Assembly: GCA_902521805.1 (NCBI GenBank)
Contig: CABYTL010000002.1
Location: forward strand, 1 to 64,000
Reading direction: 5' to 3'
DNA length: 64,000 bases
Source of the DNA: an uncultured Pelagibacteraceae bacterium
GTDB lineage: Bacteria > Pseudomonadota > Alphaproteobacteria > Pelagibacterales > Pelagibacteraceae
Made by a program: the position numbers and the translations under genes. A model generated the notes under the pieces. It searched no databases. It had not been told where the DNA came from and worked only from the letters and a program-made list of their open reading frames with translations. Below, in pieces: positions 52,814 to 63,689 of this stretch; position 1 is the first letter of the stretch, and each line of letters opens with the position of its first letter.

Positions 52814-53405
52814 TATATTTTTTTTTATTTAAAGAATTTTTGCAATCAAATAACTGCTTTTTGTAAATTTGAGATTGTTTTTCAACTTTTTTAGCTAACC
52901 CAATTACTTTCATATTCTTTTTATAATTTTTATAATTTCCCCAACCCTCGTGGTAAGCTAAATATTGTTTGAAAGCATCATCAAGAGAAATATTTAAAAT
53001 TGTTTTTGATTTATTTGTATACCAGCCAATAAAATCTACACTATCTTTAAATCGAGCCCTTGTAGCAAATTTATTTCCTGTTTCATTTTTATACTGCTCC
53101 CAAGTTCCCTTAATAGCCTGTGAATAACCAAATGAACTTGAAGGCCGCTTAAAAGGAATTACTTTAAATAATTTTTGTCTTGGAGGCTTCGCAAGCCAAT
53201 CAAAATCGGACTCCATCTTGATAATAGCTAATTGAATATATATTGGTGTTCCCCATTTTTTCTCAACTTTTTTAGAATGTTTGTACCAAAGATATCTTTC
53301 ATCAAAGATTTTACAACTATTAGATGTACTTTGAGGGATAGAAGAACACGCTGATATATATATTAAACAAAGAATTGAAAAAATCTTAAAATAGAATCTA
53401 ATCAT
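52803..53405 (-). CDS. Lytic transglycosylase-like (SLT) lipoprotein
   Basis: Lipobox ISAC; IKMESDFDWLAKPPR, FGYSQAIKGTWEQYKNETG, YLAYHEGWGNY. Confidence 0.85.
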   Translation of the reverse strand: MIRFYFKIFSILCLIYISACSSIPQSTSNSCKIFDERYLWYKHSKKVEKKWGTPIYIQLAIIKMESDFDWLAKPPRQKLFKVIPFKRPSSSFGYSQAIKGTWEQYKNETGNKFATRARFKDSVDFIGWYTNKSKTILNISLDDAFKQYLAYHEGWGNYKNYKKNMKVIGLAKKVEKQSQIYKKQLFDCKNSLNKKKYIIF

Positions 53406-53793
53406 TTTTATTTTTTAAAAAATTGTTAAATTTAAATAATAGAAAAATTAATATAACACCCAAAAAATTACTAATTAAATCTTTATATTCAAAGTTTCTT
53501 AATGGAATTATAACATGACATAACTCTAAAAAAATAGAGATAAAAAATAAATATAAAAAAAGATCTTTAATTTTATCTTTATAATAAGAACCTATTCCCA
53601 ATAAAGAAAGAATAAGAAAAGCATAGAAATGGTTTGGTGAAAAATTTGAAAAATTTGAATTTAATTGTGGTTGAATACGAATATCTCCATAAAAAAACCA
53701 TCCTAAAATACTACCAGGATAGAGATATATCGAAATCAATACAATATTAGATATATGGAATAAGGTTTTTGTTAAAAAAGATATTTTTTTCAT
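53398..53793 (-). CDS. VanZ-like membrane protein
   Basis: Small multi-TM protein; NHFYAFLILSLLGIGSYY, ELCHVIIPLRNFEYKDLISNFLGV. Confidence 0.75.
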   Translation of the reverse strand: MKKISFLTKTLFHISNIVLISIYLYPGSILGWFFYGDIRIQPQLNSNFSNFSPNHFYAFLILSLLGIGSYYKDKIKDLFLYLFFISIFLELCHVIIPLRNFEYKDLISNFLGVILIFLLFKFNNFLKNKND

Positions 53794-53837
53794 TTAATTA
53801 ACAATTTTTTTTTTATATTAAATTAAGATTAATAAAA

Positions 53838-54551
53838 ATGAGTTATTTAATTTTAATTAGACATGGTCAAAGTAGTTGGAATCTTGAAAATAGGTTTACT
53901 GGTTGGGTTGATGTTGACTTAACTGAAAATGGTAAGTTGGAGGCAGAAAAAGCAGGTATTTTAATAAAAAAATCAAACATTCGAATTGATCATTATTATT
54001 CATCTATACAACTGAGGGCAAATAATACTCTCAAGATTATTCAGAAAACACTTAATGATAAAAAAGATTTTAAAAAAGCTTGGGAACTTAATGAGAGACA
54101 TTATGGTGCTCTCACTGGACTAAATAAAGTTGAAATGAGTAAAAAAATTGGTGAAGATAAAGTTCATAAATTTCGAAGATCTTGGGATTTAAAACCTGAA
54201 CCTTTAGATAAAAAGAGTAAATTTCACCCACTTAATATAAATGTTTTTAAAAATATCCCACATAAATTTATACCAGATACAGAGTCCTTAAAGGACACGT
54301 ATGAAAGAGTAATTAAATTTTTTAAATTAGAAATAGAAGTTAAAATTAATAAGGAAAATATTTTAATATCAGCTCATGGAAATTCTATTAGAGCTTTATG
54401 TAAATATCTGTTTAAACTTGATGAAATTCAAATTACTAAACTTGAAATTCCAACAGGAAATCCATTAATTATAGAAATAGATAAAAACTATAAAATTAAA
54501 AATTGCAAATACTTAGATAAAAGTAGAGCTAAAGATCTTGTAATTTTTTGA
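53838..54551 (+). CDS. gpmA: 2,3-bisphosphoglycerate-dependent phosphoglycerate mutase
   Basis: LIRHGQSSWNLENRFTGWVDVDLTENG, NERHYGALTGLNK, ISAHGNSIRALCKYL. Confidence 0.96.
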   Translation: MSYLILIRHGQSSWNLENRFTGWVDVDLTENGKLEAEKAGILIKKSNIRIDHYYSSIQLRANNTLKIIQKTLNDKKDFKKAWELNERHYGALTGLNKVEMSKKIGEDKVHKFRRSWDLKPEPLDKKSKFHPLNINVFKNIPHKFIPDTESLKDTYERVIKFFKLEIEVKINKENILISAHGNSIRALCKYLFKLDEIQITKLEIPTGNPLIIEIDKNYKIKNCKYLDKSRAKDLVIF

Positions 54552-55218
54552 AAACATTTAGATTGGTTGCGTGGTAAAATTTTAACTTACTCTCAAATCC
54601 GATTAGTTGATTACTTTTAATTAAATCAGACCAAATTTTATTAATTGAAAAATTATCTTTTTTTTCATTAATAAAAACTGATCTATTAAGTATTTGACAT
54701 CCGGTATAAATATATTTCTTGTCAAATTCATTGATTAGGTTTTTTTCTAATCCAAAATCACCTGTTAAAGTTTCATCGAAACTTAAATCTTTATCAGCTA
54801 AAAGAAGTATATTCTTAATTTTTTTTTCAAAATACATAGCAATTATTTGATTAATTTCTCTTAAATAGTTTTTACTCCAAATTGTGTCAGGATTTAAAAT
54901 TAAAAAATCTTCCTCGTTTCCAGACATTTTTATCATATTATGTATACCACCCCCAGTATCTAGAATCTGATCACCATCTTCTACAATTTCAATTTCTAAA
55001 TTAAAATTTTTTTTTTCAATAAATTTTTTTATTTGATCTTTCATATAAAAAGTATTTAATTTAATTTGTTTAATATCCAAATCTTTAACTAAATTAATTG
55101 TATTTTCTAATAAAGTTAAATTATTAATTTCTAAAAGAGGCTTTGGTATATTTAATGTAAGAGGGTTTAATCTTTTTCCAAAACCAGCACACATTATTAA
55201 TGCCGTATTTATTCTCAT
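54529..55218 (-). CDS. murU: Nucleotidyltransferase (MurNAc-1-P uridylyltransferase MurU-like)
   Basis: ALIMCAGFGKRLNPLTLNIPKPLLEINN, EDGDQILDTGGGIHNMI; adjacent to amgK-like kinase. Confidence 0.85.
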   Translation of the reverse strand: MRINTALIMCAGFGKRLNPLTLNIPKPLLEINNLTLLENTINLVKDLDIKQIKLNTFYMKDQIKKFIEKKNFNLEIEIVEDGDQILDTGGGIHNMIKMSGNEEDFLILNPDTIWSKNYLREINQIIAMYFEKKIKNILLLADKDLSFDETLTGDFGLEKNLINEFDKKYIYTGCQILNRSVFINEKKDNFSINKIWSDLIKSNQLIGFESKLKFYHATNLNVFKKLQDL

Positions 55219-56237
55219 TTTAAATTCCTAATTTTTTTAGAAAAATTTTTATCAAAAATATTTTTAAGTATTTGAAATTTTATATCATTTTTCATCCTTA
55301 ACTCTATTAATCTCCAGGCATAAGGTATTAGATTTAAATATTTTTTTTTTTTATCTCTAAGGGCAAGTCTTGTAAAAATCCCTATTATTTTCATATTTCT
55401 AAGTACTGAAAGAATTTTAAAATCATTTAAGAAATCACTACTATTAAAAGATTTTTTTTTTGATCCTATATAATAGTTATAAATTTTTTCCTTTAGCGTG
55501 TTATTTGATGCAAATCTTACATCATCTATCAAAGATGCCAAATCATAAGCTTTATTTCCACGTACAGCATCTTGTGAATCGATTACAGCGAACTGATTTT
55601 TATATTTCATTAAATTCGATACATGAAAATCTTTATGTACAAAAACTCTATCTTTTAATTTAATATTAGATAATAAAAAATTTATCTCTTTATGAATTGA
55701 ATAATTTAATTTTTTTAACTTTTTTTTTGGTATAAATTTTTTAGTATACCAGCTTGTAAATAATTTTGCCTCAGAAAATAATTTTTCCTGATTATAATCG
55801 GGAATTGTATAAATTTTCCCTTTAAAATTTTCATTTTTATATTCTTTTATTTTTTGTATTTTATTCAGAAGATCAATTGATTTTTTATATAATCTTAATT
55901 TGTTAACTGATTTTTTTTTTAAGAGATCATAAATAGTTTCATTTCCAAAATCTTCTATTTCTATAAAATTTTTTTTATATTTTTCATCAAATAATTTTGG
56001 AGCTAAAATATTATTTTTTATCAATAACTTATTTACAGCATCGTAAATTAGCAAGTTTTTCTTTTTTTCTTTTTTTGCAAAAATAATTATTGAGGAATTA
56101 TTATCACTGAATTTTCTGTAAAAAAATCTTAATGAAGCATCACCTTTAATTTTTTTTATTTTTGCTCCATTAAAATTCATTTTTTTAAAATCTTTGTATT
56201 TTAATAGATCTTCGATCAAAGTTATTTTCATATTCAA
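55215..56237 (-). CDS. amgK: Aminoglycoside phosphotransferase-family sugar kinase (AmgK-like)
   Basis: KGDASLRFFYRKF, FVHKDFHVSNLMKY, AVIDSQDAVRGNKAYDLASLIDD; alternative start 56180. Confidence 0.85.
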   Translation of the reverse strand: MNMKITLIEDLLKYKDFKKMNFNGAKIKKIKGDASLRFFYRKFSDNNSSIIIFAKKEKKKNLLIYDAVNKLLIKNNILAPKLFDEKYKKNFIEIEDFGNETIYDLLKKKSVNKLRLYKKSIDLLNKIQKIKEYKNENFKGKIYTIPDYNQEKLFSEAKLFTSWYTKKFIPKKKLKKLNYSIHKEINFLLSNIKLKDRVFVHKDFHVSNLMKYKNQFAVIDSQDAVRGNKAYDLASLIDDVRFASNNTLKEKIYNYYIGSKKKSFNSSDFLNDFKILSVLRNMKIIGIFTRLALRDKKKKYLNLIPYAWRLIELRMKNDIKFQILKNIFDKNFSKKIRNLK

Positions 56238-56634
56238 AAAATAAACTTATTCTGTTTTTAATCATTTTTTCAATTTTTTCAGGCCACTCTATTAGAGTTA
56301 AGTTTTTGTCAATATTCTCTAATAATCCGATATTATTTATTTCCTGAATGTTTTTTAATCTAAATAAATCATAATGATAAATTATAAAATCTCCACTATC
56401 ATATTCGTTAACTAAATTAAAAGTTGGACTCGTAACTTCTGTTAATTTAAGATCACTGTTCTTTTGAAAGTTATTAATCAAGTGTTTTATAAAGGTTGTT
56501 TTTCCAACACCAATTTCACCATATAAAAAAACCACATCACCTTTTTTTAAAATATGAGAAAATTTTTTAGCTAATTTGACAGTATCAACCTCTAAAGTTA
56601 TATCTATTTTTTCGCTATTAGTAGCGATACGCAT
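56185..56634 (-). CDS. tsaE: tRNA threonylcarbamoyladenosine biosynthesis ATPase TsaE
   Basis: [21 protein letters not shown]-loop, [34 protein letters not shown]. Confidence 0.96.
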   Translation of the reverse strand: MRIATNSEKIDITLEVDTVKLAKKFSHILKKGDVVFLYGEIGVGKTTFIKHLINNFQKNSDLKLTEVTSPTFNLVNEYDSGDFIIYHYDLFRLKNIQEINNIGLLENIDKNLTLIEWPEKIEKMIKNRISLFFEYENNFDRRSIKIQRF

Positions 56635-57904
56635 CAGGTTTGTAGGGGCCGTCTGGGGCTACGCTTATGTAATCTGCTTGATCTTTAGACATTTTAGTTA
56701 GTTTTGCACCAACTTTTTCTAAATGTAATTTTGCAACTTTTTCATCAAGATGTTTTGGAAGAACATAAACTTTATTTTCATACTTATCTGAATTATTCCA
56801 TAATTCAATCTGTGCTGTAACTTGATTTGTAAATGAAGCACTCATTACAAAGCTAGGGTGTCCAGTTGCACAACCTAAATTTACAAGTCTACCTTCGGCT
56901 AATAAAATTATTCTCTTATCACTTGGTAATGTTATTTCATGAACTTGTGGTTTAATTTCGTCCCATTTATAATTTTTTAAAGCATCAACTTGTATTTCAT
57001 TATCAAAATGTCCAATATTACATAGAATAGCTCTATCCTTCATGTCTCTCATATGGTCTGCTGTTACAATATCTTTATTTCCTGTTGCTGTTACAACTAT
57101 ATCTGCCTCTTTAATCATTTCATCCATAAGAACTACCTCGTAGCCCTCCATGGCCGCTTGAAGCGCACAAATAGGATCTGTTTCTGTAACCATAACTCTT
57201 GCACCACTTTGTCTTAATGATGCTGCACTTCCTTTTCCAACATCACCAAATCCTGCGACTATTGCTACTTTACCTGACATCATAACATCTGTAGCTCTTT
57301 TAATTCCGTCTACTAAACTTTCTCTACATCCGTATAAATTATCAAATTTAGATTTTGTGACTGAGTCATTTACGTTTATCGCAGGAACCATTAATGTTTT
57401 ATTTTGTTCCATTTTCTTTAAAGCTAATACTCCTGTTGTTGTTTCCTCAGAAAGACCTTTTACATCTTTTAACAAATCTTTGTACTCCTTATGCATAAGG
57501 GCAGTTAAATCTCCACCATCATCAAGAATCATATTTGGTTTCCAATCTTTTTTTCCTTCAATTGTTTGTTTCACACACCACCAATATTCTTCTTCTGTCT
57601 CTCCTTTCCAAGCAAATACAGGTACACCAGCTTTTGCTATGGCTGCAGCTGCATGGTCCTGTGTTGAAAAAATATTACATGAAGACCATCTTACCTCAGC
57701 TCCTAAATCAATTAAGGTCTCAATTAGGACAGCAGTTTGAATAGTCATATGTAAACAGCCCAAAATTCTTGCTCCTTTAAGAGGTTTTTTTCCATTGTAC
57801 TCTTTGCGAAGAGCCATTAAACCTGGCATTTCTGTCTCTGCTAAAGAAATTTCTTTCCTTCCAAATCCAGCTTGAGAAATGTCTTTTACTTTGAAATCTT
57901 CCAT
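56618..57904 (-). CDS. ahcY: Adenosylhomocysteinase
   Basis: [71 protein letters not shown]. Confidence 0.99.
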   Translation of the reverse strand: MEDFKVKDISQAGFGRKEISLAETEMPGLMALRKEYNGKKPLKGARILGCLHMTIQTAVLIETLIDLGAEVRWSSCNIFSTQDHAAAAIAKAGVPVFAWKGETEEEYWWCVKQTIEGKKDWKPNMILDDGGDLTALMHKEYKDLLKDVKGLSEETTTGVLALKKMEQNKTLMVPAINVNDSVTKSKFDNLYGCRESLVDGIKRATDVMMSGKVAIVAGFGDVGKGSAASLRQSGARVMVTETDPICALQAAMEGYEVVLMDEMIKEADIVVTATGNKDIVTADHMRDMKDRAILCNIGHFDNEIQVDALKNYKWDEIKPQVHEITLPSDKRIILLAEGRLVNLGCATGHPSFVMSASFTNQVTAQIELWNNSDKYENKVYVLPKHLDEKVAKLHLEKVGAKLTKMSKDQADYISVAPDGPYKPDAYRY

Positions 57905-57947
57905 GATGGGGGTTCTAACAATAATACTTTATTTAATCAATAAGTCT

Positions 57948-59492
57948 TTATGCCTTTGGAAATAATATTTCCAAATTTGCTCCATTTTTGTCCATCCTAT
58001 TTGATGCAGTTATAGAAGCCTTATGAAGTTCGACTAAATTTTTAACAATATTCAAACCAAGGCCAGAATGTTGTCCAAATTTATCGGGTCTATTACTGTA
58101 AAATCTATTAAATACTCTATTAGTGTCTCTCTCTTTAAATCCTGGGCCCTCGTCTGTAATATTAATTTGAACCTGATTATTAAAATTTTTTGTAACCTTA
58201 ACTTCAATCTTTTGATTAACTTTACTGAACGAAATTGCATTATCTAATAAATTTGCAATTATTTGCTCAACTCTATTTTCAATTCCATTAATGATATAGT
58301 TATTTTTTTCCTCATATTTGCATATTATTTTAATTCCTCCTTTAGCATGATGAATATTATTGTAATCATCAACAACTGATTGAATAATTGGAATTAAATC
58401 AATTTGTTTGAATCTTTCTTTACTTAACGCAACTTCATCTTTTAATATTTGAGAATAATCAGTAATCAATCTTTCAATTCTTTGAACATCATGACTTAAA
58501 ATATTTATTAATTTTAATCTTTCACCTGCCTCTTTAGTATCATTAAGTATCTCTGAAGCACTCTTTAGTGATGCTAAAGGATTCCTAATTTCATGAACTA
58601 AATCAGTTGAAAAATTTTCAGCATGGGAAATTCTTTTTTGAAGTTCTAAGGTCATATCATCAAGAGATTTAGAAAGTAGTCCTAATTCATCATTTCTTAT
58701 TTTGAGATTATCTATATTAATTTTTTTATTATCTTTATTTTTAATTTTATTGATATAATTCACTAAATTTTCAATTGGCTTTAAAAAATATCTATTAAGT
58801 ACATATGAGAAAATTAATATTACAATTCCAACAGCAAACGCAGTTCTTATTACAAATGTTTTTCTCTCGTTTATTGCTGCTATTACATCATTTGCATTTT
58901 CAGTAATGGCTATATATCCAATATTTTTATCTTCACTAAAAACATTTCTAATAGTTGTTAATTTGAAGTTATTAAACTCTTGCTGAGTGAATGTATGGGG
59001 AATTCCAAATTTTTTTGATCCTGCATAATTAAAAAGAATATCCTTTAAAGATACAAGATTATCTGTACCTATATTAATATTTTTTTCCTCTGTAATTTTT
59101 TTTGTTTTTTCTTCATTTAAGATTTCTAATTCAATTATATCTAATCTTGAGGAAAATGACCTAGGATCAAGATCAAGAGTATCAGTATCTCCTACTAAAT
59201 TAAATTCATTGTTAAAGAAAATTACCCTATCAAGACTTTGAAAAATAAATCTTGTAGAAAATAAAAATTTTCTTATATCCTCTTCATTAAATTTAATCTC
59301 CAGTCTATCCAAATTTTCAATAGTGTTATTAATTATTTTTATATGATTTGATGATTTCTTTTTAATTAGGTTTGGTTGAACATTTTTTAGATATATAAAA
59401 GTAAGTAAACCAATTATTGTAAAAAAAATTAAATTTATTAATAAAAATTTTTTTAATATTGATAAATTTTTTAAAAGATAACTAAACATCAA
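57948..59492 (-). CDS. Sensor histidine kinase, ChvG-like
   Basis: Two TM, HAMP-like region, [21 protein letters not shown]-box, [18 protein letters not shown]. Confidence 0.92.
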   Translation of the reverse strand: MMFSYLLKNLSILKKFLLINLIFFTIIGLLTFIYLKNVQPNLIKKKSSNHIKIINNTIENLDRLEIKFNEEDIRKFLFSTRFIFQSLDRVIFFNNEFNLVGDTDTLDLDPRSFSSRLDIIELEILNEEKTKKITEEKNINIGTDNLVSLKDILFNYAGSKKFGIPHTFTQQEFNNFKLTTIRNVFSEDKNIGYIAITENANDVIAAINERKTFVIRTAFAVGIVILIFSYVLNRYFLKPIENLVNYINKIKNKDNKKINIDNLKIRNDELGLLSKSLDDMTLELQKRISHAENFSTDLVHEIRNPLASLKSASEILNDTKEAGERLKLINILSHDVQRIERLITDYSQILKDEVALSKERFKQIDLIPIIQSVVDDYNNIHHAKGGIKIICKYEEKNNYIINGIENRVEQIIANLLDNAISFSKVNQKIEVKVTKNFNNQVQINITDEGPGFKERDTNRVFNRFYSNRPDKFGQHSGLGLNIVKNLVELHKASITASNRMDKNGANLEILFPKA

Positions 59493-60196
59493 CTAACATT
59501 CCACCTATATCCACTTCCATACCTAGTTTCTATAGCTGAAAAATCAGCATCAACCTTTTTAAATTTTTTTCTAATTCTTTTGACATGACTGTCAATCGTT
59601 CTATCCTCAATATCGGTATCTTCTCTATATGCAATATCCATAAGTTGAGCTCTTTCTTTTATTATTCCGGGTCTTTTTGCTAGCTCTTTAACTATTAAAA
59701 ATTCTGTAGTAGTTAGTTTGTCTGGCAATTGTTTTCCATTCCACTCGCACTCCAATTGTGATGGGTCTAATTTCAACTTACCGTGAGAAATAATACTTTT
59801 ATTCTCTTCGATGCTATTATCTACCTCATTCTTTCTTAATTGAACTCTTATTCTTTCAATTAAAACTTTGATTGAGAAACCTCCTGATTTTTTAATAAAA
59901 TCGTCTGCACCAAGTTTTAAACCCAACAATTCATCAACTTCTTCATCTTTTGAAGTAAGAAATATAACTGGCAAAGAAGTTTTTTTTCTTAATTTTTTTA
60001 ATAATTCTTCACCATCCATTTTTGGCATCTTAATATCTATAACTGCTAGATCGGGAGGGGTTCTTGTCAAACCAATTAATGCACTTTCTCCATCTATATA
60101 TGTTTGAACCTTAAAACCCTCTTTCTCTAAAGCTATACTTAAACTTGTTAGAATATTTCTGTCATCATCTACTAATGCTATAGTTTGTTTCTGCAT
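59489..60196 (-). CDS. OmpR-family response regulator, ChvI-like
   Basis: [37 protein letters not shown], winged-helix C-terminus [23 protein letters not shown]. Confidence 0.93.
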   Translation of the reverse strand: MQKQTIALVDDDRNILTSLSIALEKEGFKVQTYIDGESALIGLTRTPPDLAVIDIKMPKMDGEELLKKLRKKTSLPVIFLTSKDEEVDELLGLKLGADDFIKKSGGFSIKVLIERIRVQLRKNEVDNSIEENKSIISHGKLKLDPSQLECEWNGKQLPDKLTTTEFLIVKELAKRPGIIKERAQLMDIAYREDTDIEDRTIDSHVKRIRKKFKKVDADFSAIETRYGSGYRWNVS

Positions 60197-60245
60197 GAAC
60201 TACTTTAAAAATACTAAATTGTTCTAATTTGGGCAATGAATTTAA

Positions 60246-63023
60246 TTAATGAAGTGCTCCCCAATTATCTCCACTATTTATATCTACTGTTAAAGGGATT
60301 GAAAATGAATGATAATCACTATTTGCAACACTCATCATTTCATCTTTGATGATCTTCATCATCTTTTGCATTTCACTTTTTTTAACCTCAAAAATCAGTT
60401 CATCATGTATTTGAAGTAACATTTTAGATTTAATAGATTTTTGCTCATTTAATTTATTATATAGCCTAATCATTGCTAATCGCATGATTTCAGAGGCAGA
60501 TCCCTGGATAGGAGCATTGATAGCTGCTCTTTCCTGAAAATTTCTTATGTTGTAGTTTTTATCATTAATAGAGTTAAAATGAGACCTCCTACCAAAAATA
60601 TTATTTACATATCCACTTTTTCTACAAAATTTAATTGTATTATCCATATAAACCTTAATTTCTGGAAATTTTGCAAAATATGAATTTAGAAACTCCTCTG
60701 CTTGATAATTTGAAACATTAATTTGTTTAGCTAAACCATACTGTGATATTCCATAAATAATTCCAAAATTTATAGCCTTTGCTTTTCTTCTTTGGTCTTT
60801 ATCTACTTTTTTAAGATCAATATTAAATATTTGGCTTGCAGTTAAAGAATGAATATCTTCATTATTTTTAAATGCTTTCTTTAATTCTTTTACATCTGCT
60901 ATATCTGCTAAAATTCTCATTTCAATTTGATTATAATCTGCAGAAATAAGAACATTATCTTTTTCGGCAATAAATGCTTTTCTAATGTCTCTGCCGTCAT
61001 CAGTTTTGATTGGAATATTTTGTAAATTTGGATCACTTGAGGCTAGTCTTCCTGTAGTAGTGGCTGCCAAGAGAAATGATGTATGAACCCTTTTTGTATT
61101 TGGATTTAAATGTTCTGGCAAAGAGTCCGAGTAGGTATTCTTTAATTTTGATAATTGTCTCCAATCTAAAACTAGTTTAGCAAAATCATGTCCCTTGAAT
61201 GCAAGATCCTCTAAAACAGAAGCACTAGTTGCAAAGCTTCCTTTTTTTGTTTTCTTAAGACCAGTTATTTTCAAATCATTATAAATTATCTCCCCAAGTT
61301 GCTTGGGAGATGCAATATTAAATTCTTTTTTTGAAATTTTAAAAATTTCATTTTGAATTTTTTCAATCTTTTTTCCAAATTTTAATGATAAGGATCTTAA
61401 AAATTTATTATCAACTTTAATGCCTTCTATCTCCATGAAAGCTAAAATTTTTATTAATGGTTTTTCAAAAATTTCATAAATATTTAATAATTTTTCAGAT
61501 TTAAGATTCTTATAAAACTTTTTATAAAGCCTATAAGTAACATCTGCATCTTCAGCTGCATAATCTTTTGCTTTTTCAATCTCAACTTCACTAAAATTAA
61601 TTTCTTTTTTACCTGTGCCAACTAATTCTTTAAATTTTATTGGTTTATGATTTAGATGAATTTCAGATAAAGTATCCATATTATGTCTATTTTTTCCAGC
61701 ATCGAGCACATAAGACATTAACATTGTATCTTCAATTGAATTTAAGATGATTCCTTGTTTATAAAAAACTATGAAATCAAATTTTATATTCTGACCGATT
61801 TTTTTTATACTAGAATCCTCTAAAAGAGGTTTAATTTTTTTTAAAACGTCTTTTTTAATAAGACAGCCTGTAGATTTGTGTCCTACTGGTATATAGCAAG
61901 CCTTACCAATCTTTGTGCTTAAAGAAATTCCCACTAAATTTGCTTGATGTGGATCAAGAGAGTCTGTTTCTGTATCAACAGCAATTTCGCCAATTTCTTC
62001 TGCTTCTTCTATCCATCTATCAATTTCATTTAAATTTTTAATTAACTGGTAATTCTTGTTATTTATTTCATCTACATATTTTTTTGTATCTTTTATTTCA
62101 CTGACAGATTTTTTTGAATTAGGTTCGCCATAAGCAGAAATAACTGAACTCAATAATCTATTAAATTCCATTTCTCGTAAAAATTCGTAAAGTTTGTCTT
62201 TGTCTATTTCTTTTAATCTAAATTCACTTAACTCTCTGTCAACTGGTACATTATGTTTTAAAGTTACAAGCTCTTTGCTTATTAACGCTTTATCTTGATT
62301 TTCAGTAAGAGTTTCTCTTCTTTTATTTTGTTTAATTTCATGTGTAGATTTTAATAGTTTTTCCAATGTTCCATATTTATTTATAAGCTCCGCTGCAGTT
62401 TTAACTCCTATGCCTGGAACACCAGGAACATTATCGCTACTATCACCAGCTAAAGCTTGAACATCTATAACTTTGCTGGCATCTACACCAAACTTCTTAA
62501 AAACATCATCTTCATTGATAAATTTATTTTTTAAAGGATCAAAAATTCGAACGTCTTTTTTATATAATTGCATCAAATCTTTATCTGATGAAACAATTGT
62601 TACTTTTGCTCCTATCTTTAAAATTTGATCAACATATGTTGCTATTAAGTCATCTGCCTCATAATTAACAAAATCCACAGAAGATAAATTAAATGCTAAG
62701 ACTGATTTTCTGATATACTTGAACTGTGGTGCTAAATCGTCTGGTGCTTCTGATCTATTTGCTTTGTATTCACTGTAAATTTCATTTCTAAAAGTTTTTC
62801 TTGCTGAATCAAATATTACTGCAAAATGTGTCGGTTTTTGTAAATTTTGATTAGATTTTGAATCTTCTAACAATTTAAATAACATGCTGCAAAATCCACT
62901 TACAGCTCCTGTTGGTAAGCCATCACTTTTTCTAGTCAATGGCGGCAAAGCATAATAAGCTCTAAAGATATATCCAGAGCCATCAATTAAATAAAAATGA
63001 TCTGTTTTTTGAATTTTATTCAT
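60246..63023 (-). CDS. polA: DNA polymerase I
   Basis: 5'-nuclease, 3'-exonuclease-like VDTETDSLDPHQANLVG, polymerase motif SADYNQIEMRILA and LQIHDELIFEV. Confidence 0.98.
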   Translation of the reverse strand: MNKIQKTDHFYLIDGSGYIFRAYYALPPLTRKSDGLPTGAVSGFCSMLFKLLEDSKSNQNLQKPTHFAVIFDSARKTFRNEIYSEYKANRSEAPDDLAPQFKYIRKSVLAFNLSSVDFVNYEADDLIATYVDQILKIGAKVTIVSSDKDLMQLYKKDVRIFDPLKNKFINEDDVFKKFGVDASKVIDVQALAGDSSDNVPGVPGIGVKTAAELINKYGTLEKLLKSTHEIKQNKRRETLTENQDKALISKELVTLKHNVPVDRELSEFRLKEIDKDKLYEFLREMEFNRLLSSVISAYGEPNSKKSVSEIKDTKKYVDEINNKNYQLIKNLNEIDRWIEEAEEIGEIAVDTETDSLDPHQANLVGISLSTKIGKACYIPVGHKSTGCLIKKDVLKKIKPLLEDSSIKKIGQNIKFDFIVFYKQGIILNSIEDTMLMSYVLDAGKNRHNMDTLSEIHLNHKPIKFKELVGTGKKEINFSEVEIEKAKDYAAEDADVTYRLYKKFYKNLKSEKLLNIYEIFEKPLIKILAFMEIEGIKVDNKFLRSLSLKFGKKIEKIQNEIFKISKKEFNIASPKQLGEIIYNDLKITGLKKTKKGSFATSASVLEDLAFKGHDFAKLVLDWRQLSKLKNTYSDSLPEHLNPNTKRVHTSFLLAATTTGRLASSDPNLQNIPIKTDDGRDIRKAFIAEKDNVLISADYNQIEMRILADIADVKELKKAFKNNEDIHSLTASQIFNIDLKKVDKDQRRKAKAINFGIIYGISQYGLAKQINVSNYQAEEFLNSYFAKFPEIKVYMDNTIKFCRKSGYVNNIFGRRSHFNSINDKNYNIRNFQERAAINAPIQGSASEIMRLAMIRLYNKLNEQKSIKSKMLLQIHDELIFEVKKSEMQKMMKIIKDEMMSVANSDYHSFSIPLTVDINSGDNWGALH

Positions 63024-63137
63024 GAAATTTAATTAAATATTACAATGCTAAAATAATCTGTACATAAAAAAATTTACTTTCATTTATTATAACAATAATA
63101 AGTAGATTATTTTTCATATTTTGAGTACTATTTCATA

Positions 63138-63689
63138 ATGGAACTAACAAAAAATCATTCACAAGCTAAATTAATTAAATCTCTGGTTGTTGTGATTCTT
63201 GGTTCGATAGCACTAACAATATCTGCTAAAATCAAAATTCCTTTTTACCCAGTTCCTATGACTATGCAAACATTTGTTGTATTATTTTTGGGATTAAGTT
63301 TAGGACATAAAATTGCACTAGCAACAATAGGATTATATTTAATTGAAGGTATTGCAGGGCTTCCTGTATTTTCAAATTCTCCTGAAAAGGGTGTCGGATT
63401 AGTTTATTTTACTGGACCAACTATGGGTTACTTAATCGGTTTTTTAACAGCTTGTTACCTAGCTTCCAAAGTAAAAGCCAGTGATAATTTCTTTTTAGTT
63501 TTATTTAAATTAATTTTCGCAACTTCAACAATATATATTTTAGGTCTAATTTGGCTTGGAATAATTATTGGATGGGATAAGCCAATTTTTACACTAGGTG
63601 CAAAACCGTTTTTATTAGCTGAAATTTTTAAGATTACGATTTTGGCAATTACGACTAAACAAATAATTAAAATTAAAAAATTTATCTAG
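63138..63689 (+). CDS. bioY: Biotin transporter BioY
   Basis: ISAKIKIPFYPVPMTMQTFVVLFLGLSLG, TGPTMGYLIGFLTACYLAS. Confidence 0.95.
   Translation: MELTKNHSQAKLIKSLVVVILGSIALTISAKIKIPFYPVPMTMQTFVVLFLGLSLGHKIALATIGLYLIEGIAGLPVFSNSPEKGVGLVYFTGPTMGYLIGFLTACYLASKVKASDNFFLVLFKLIFATSTIYILGLIWLGIIIGWDKPIFTLGAKPFLLAEIFKITILAITTKQIIKIKKFI

Noticed and set aside
57357-57744. Plus-strand ORFs inside ahcY
   Set aside because: Antisense shadow of highly conserved ahcY codons.
57905-57947. SAM/SAH riboswitch in front of ahcY
   Set aside because: Only 43 nt separate the histidine kinase stop and ahcY start, with no recognisable aptamer.
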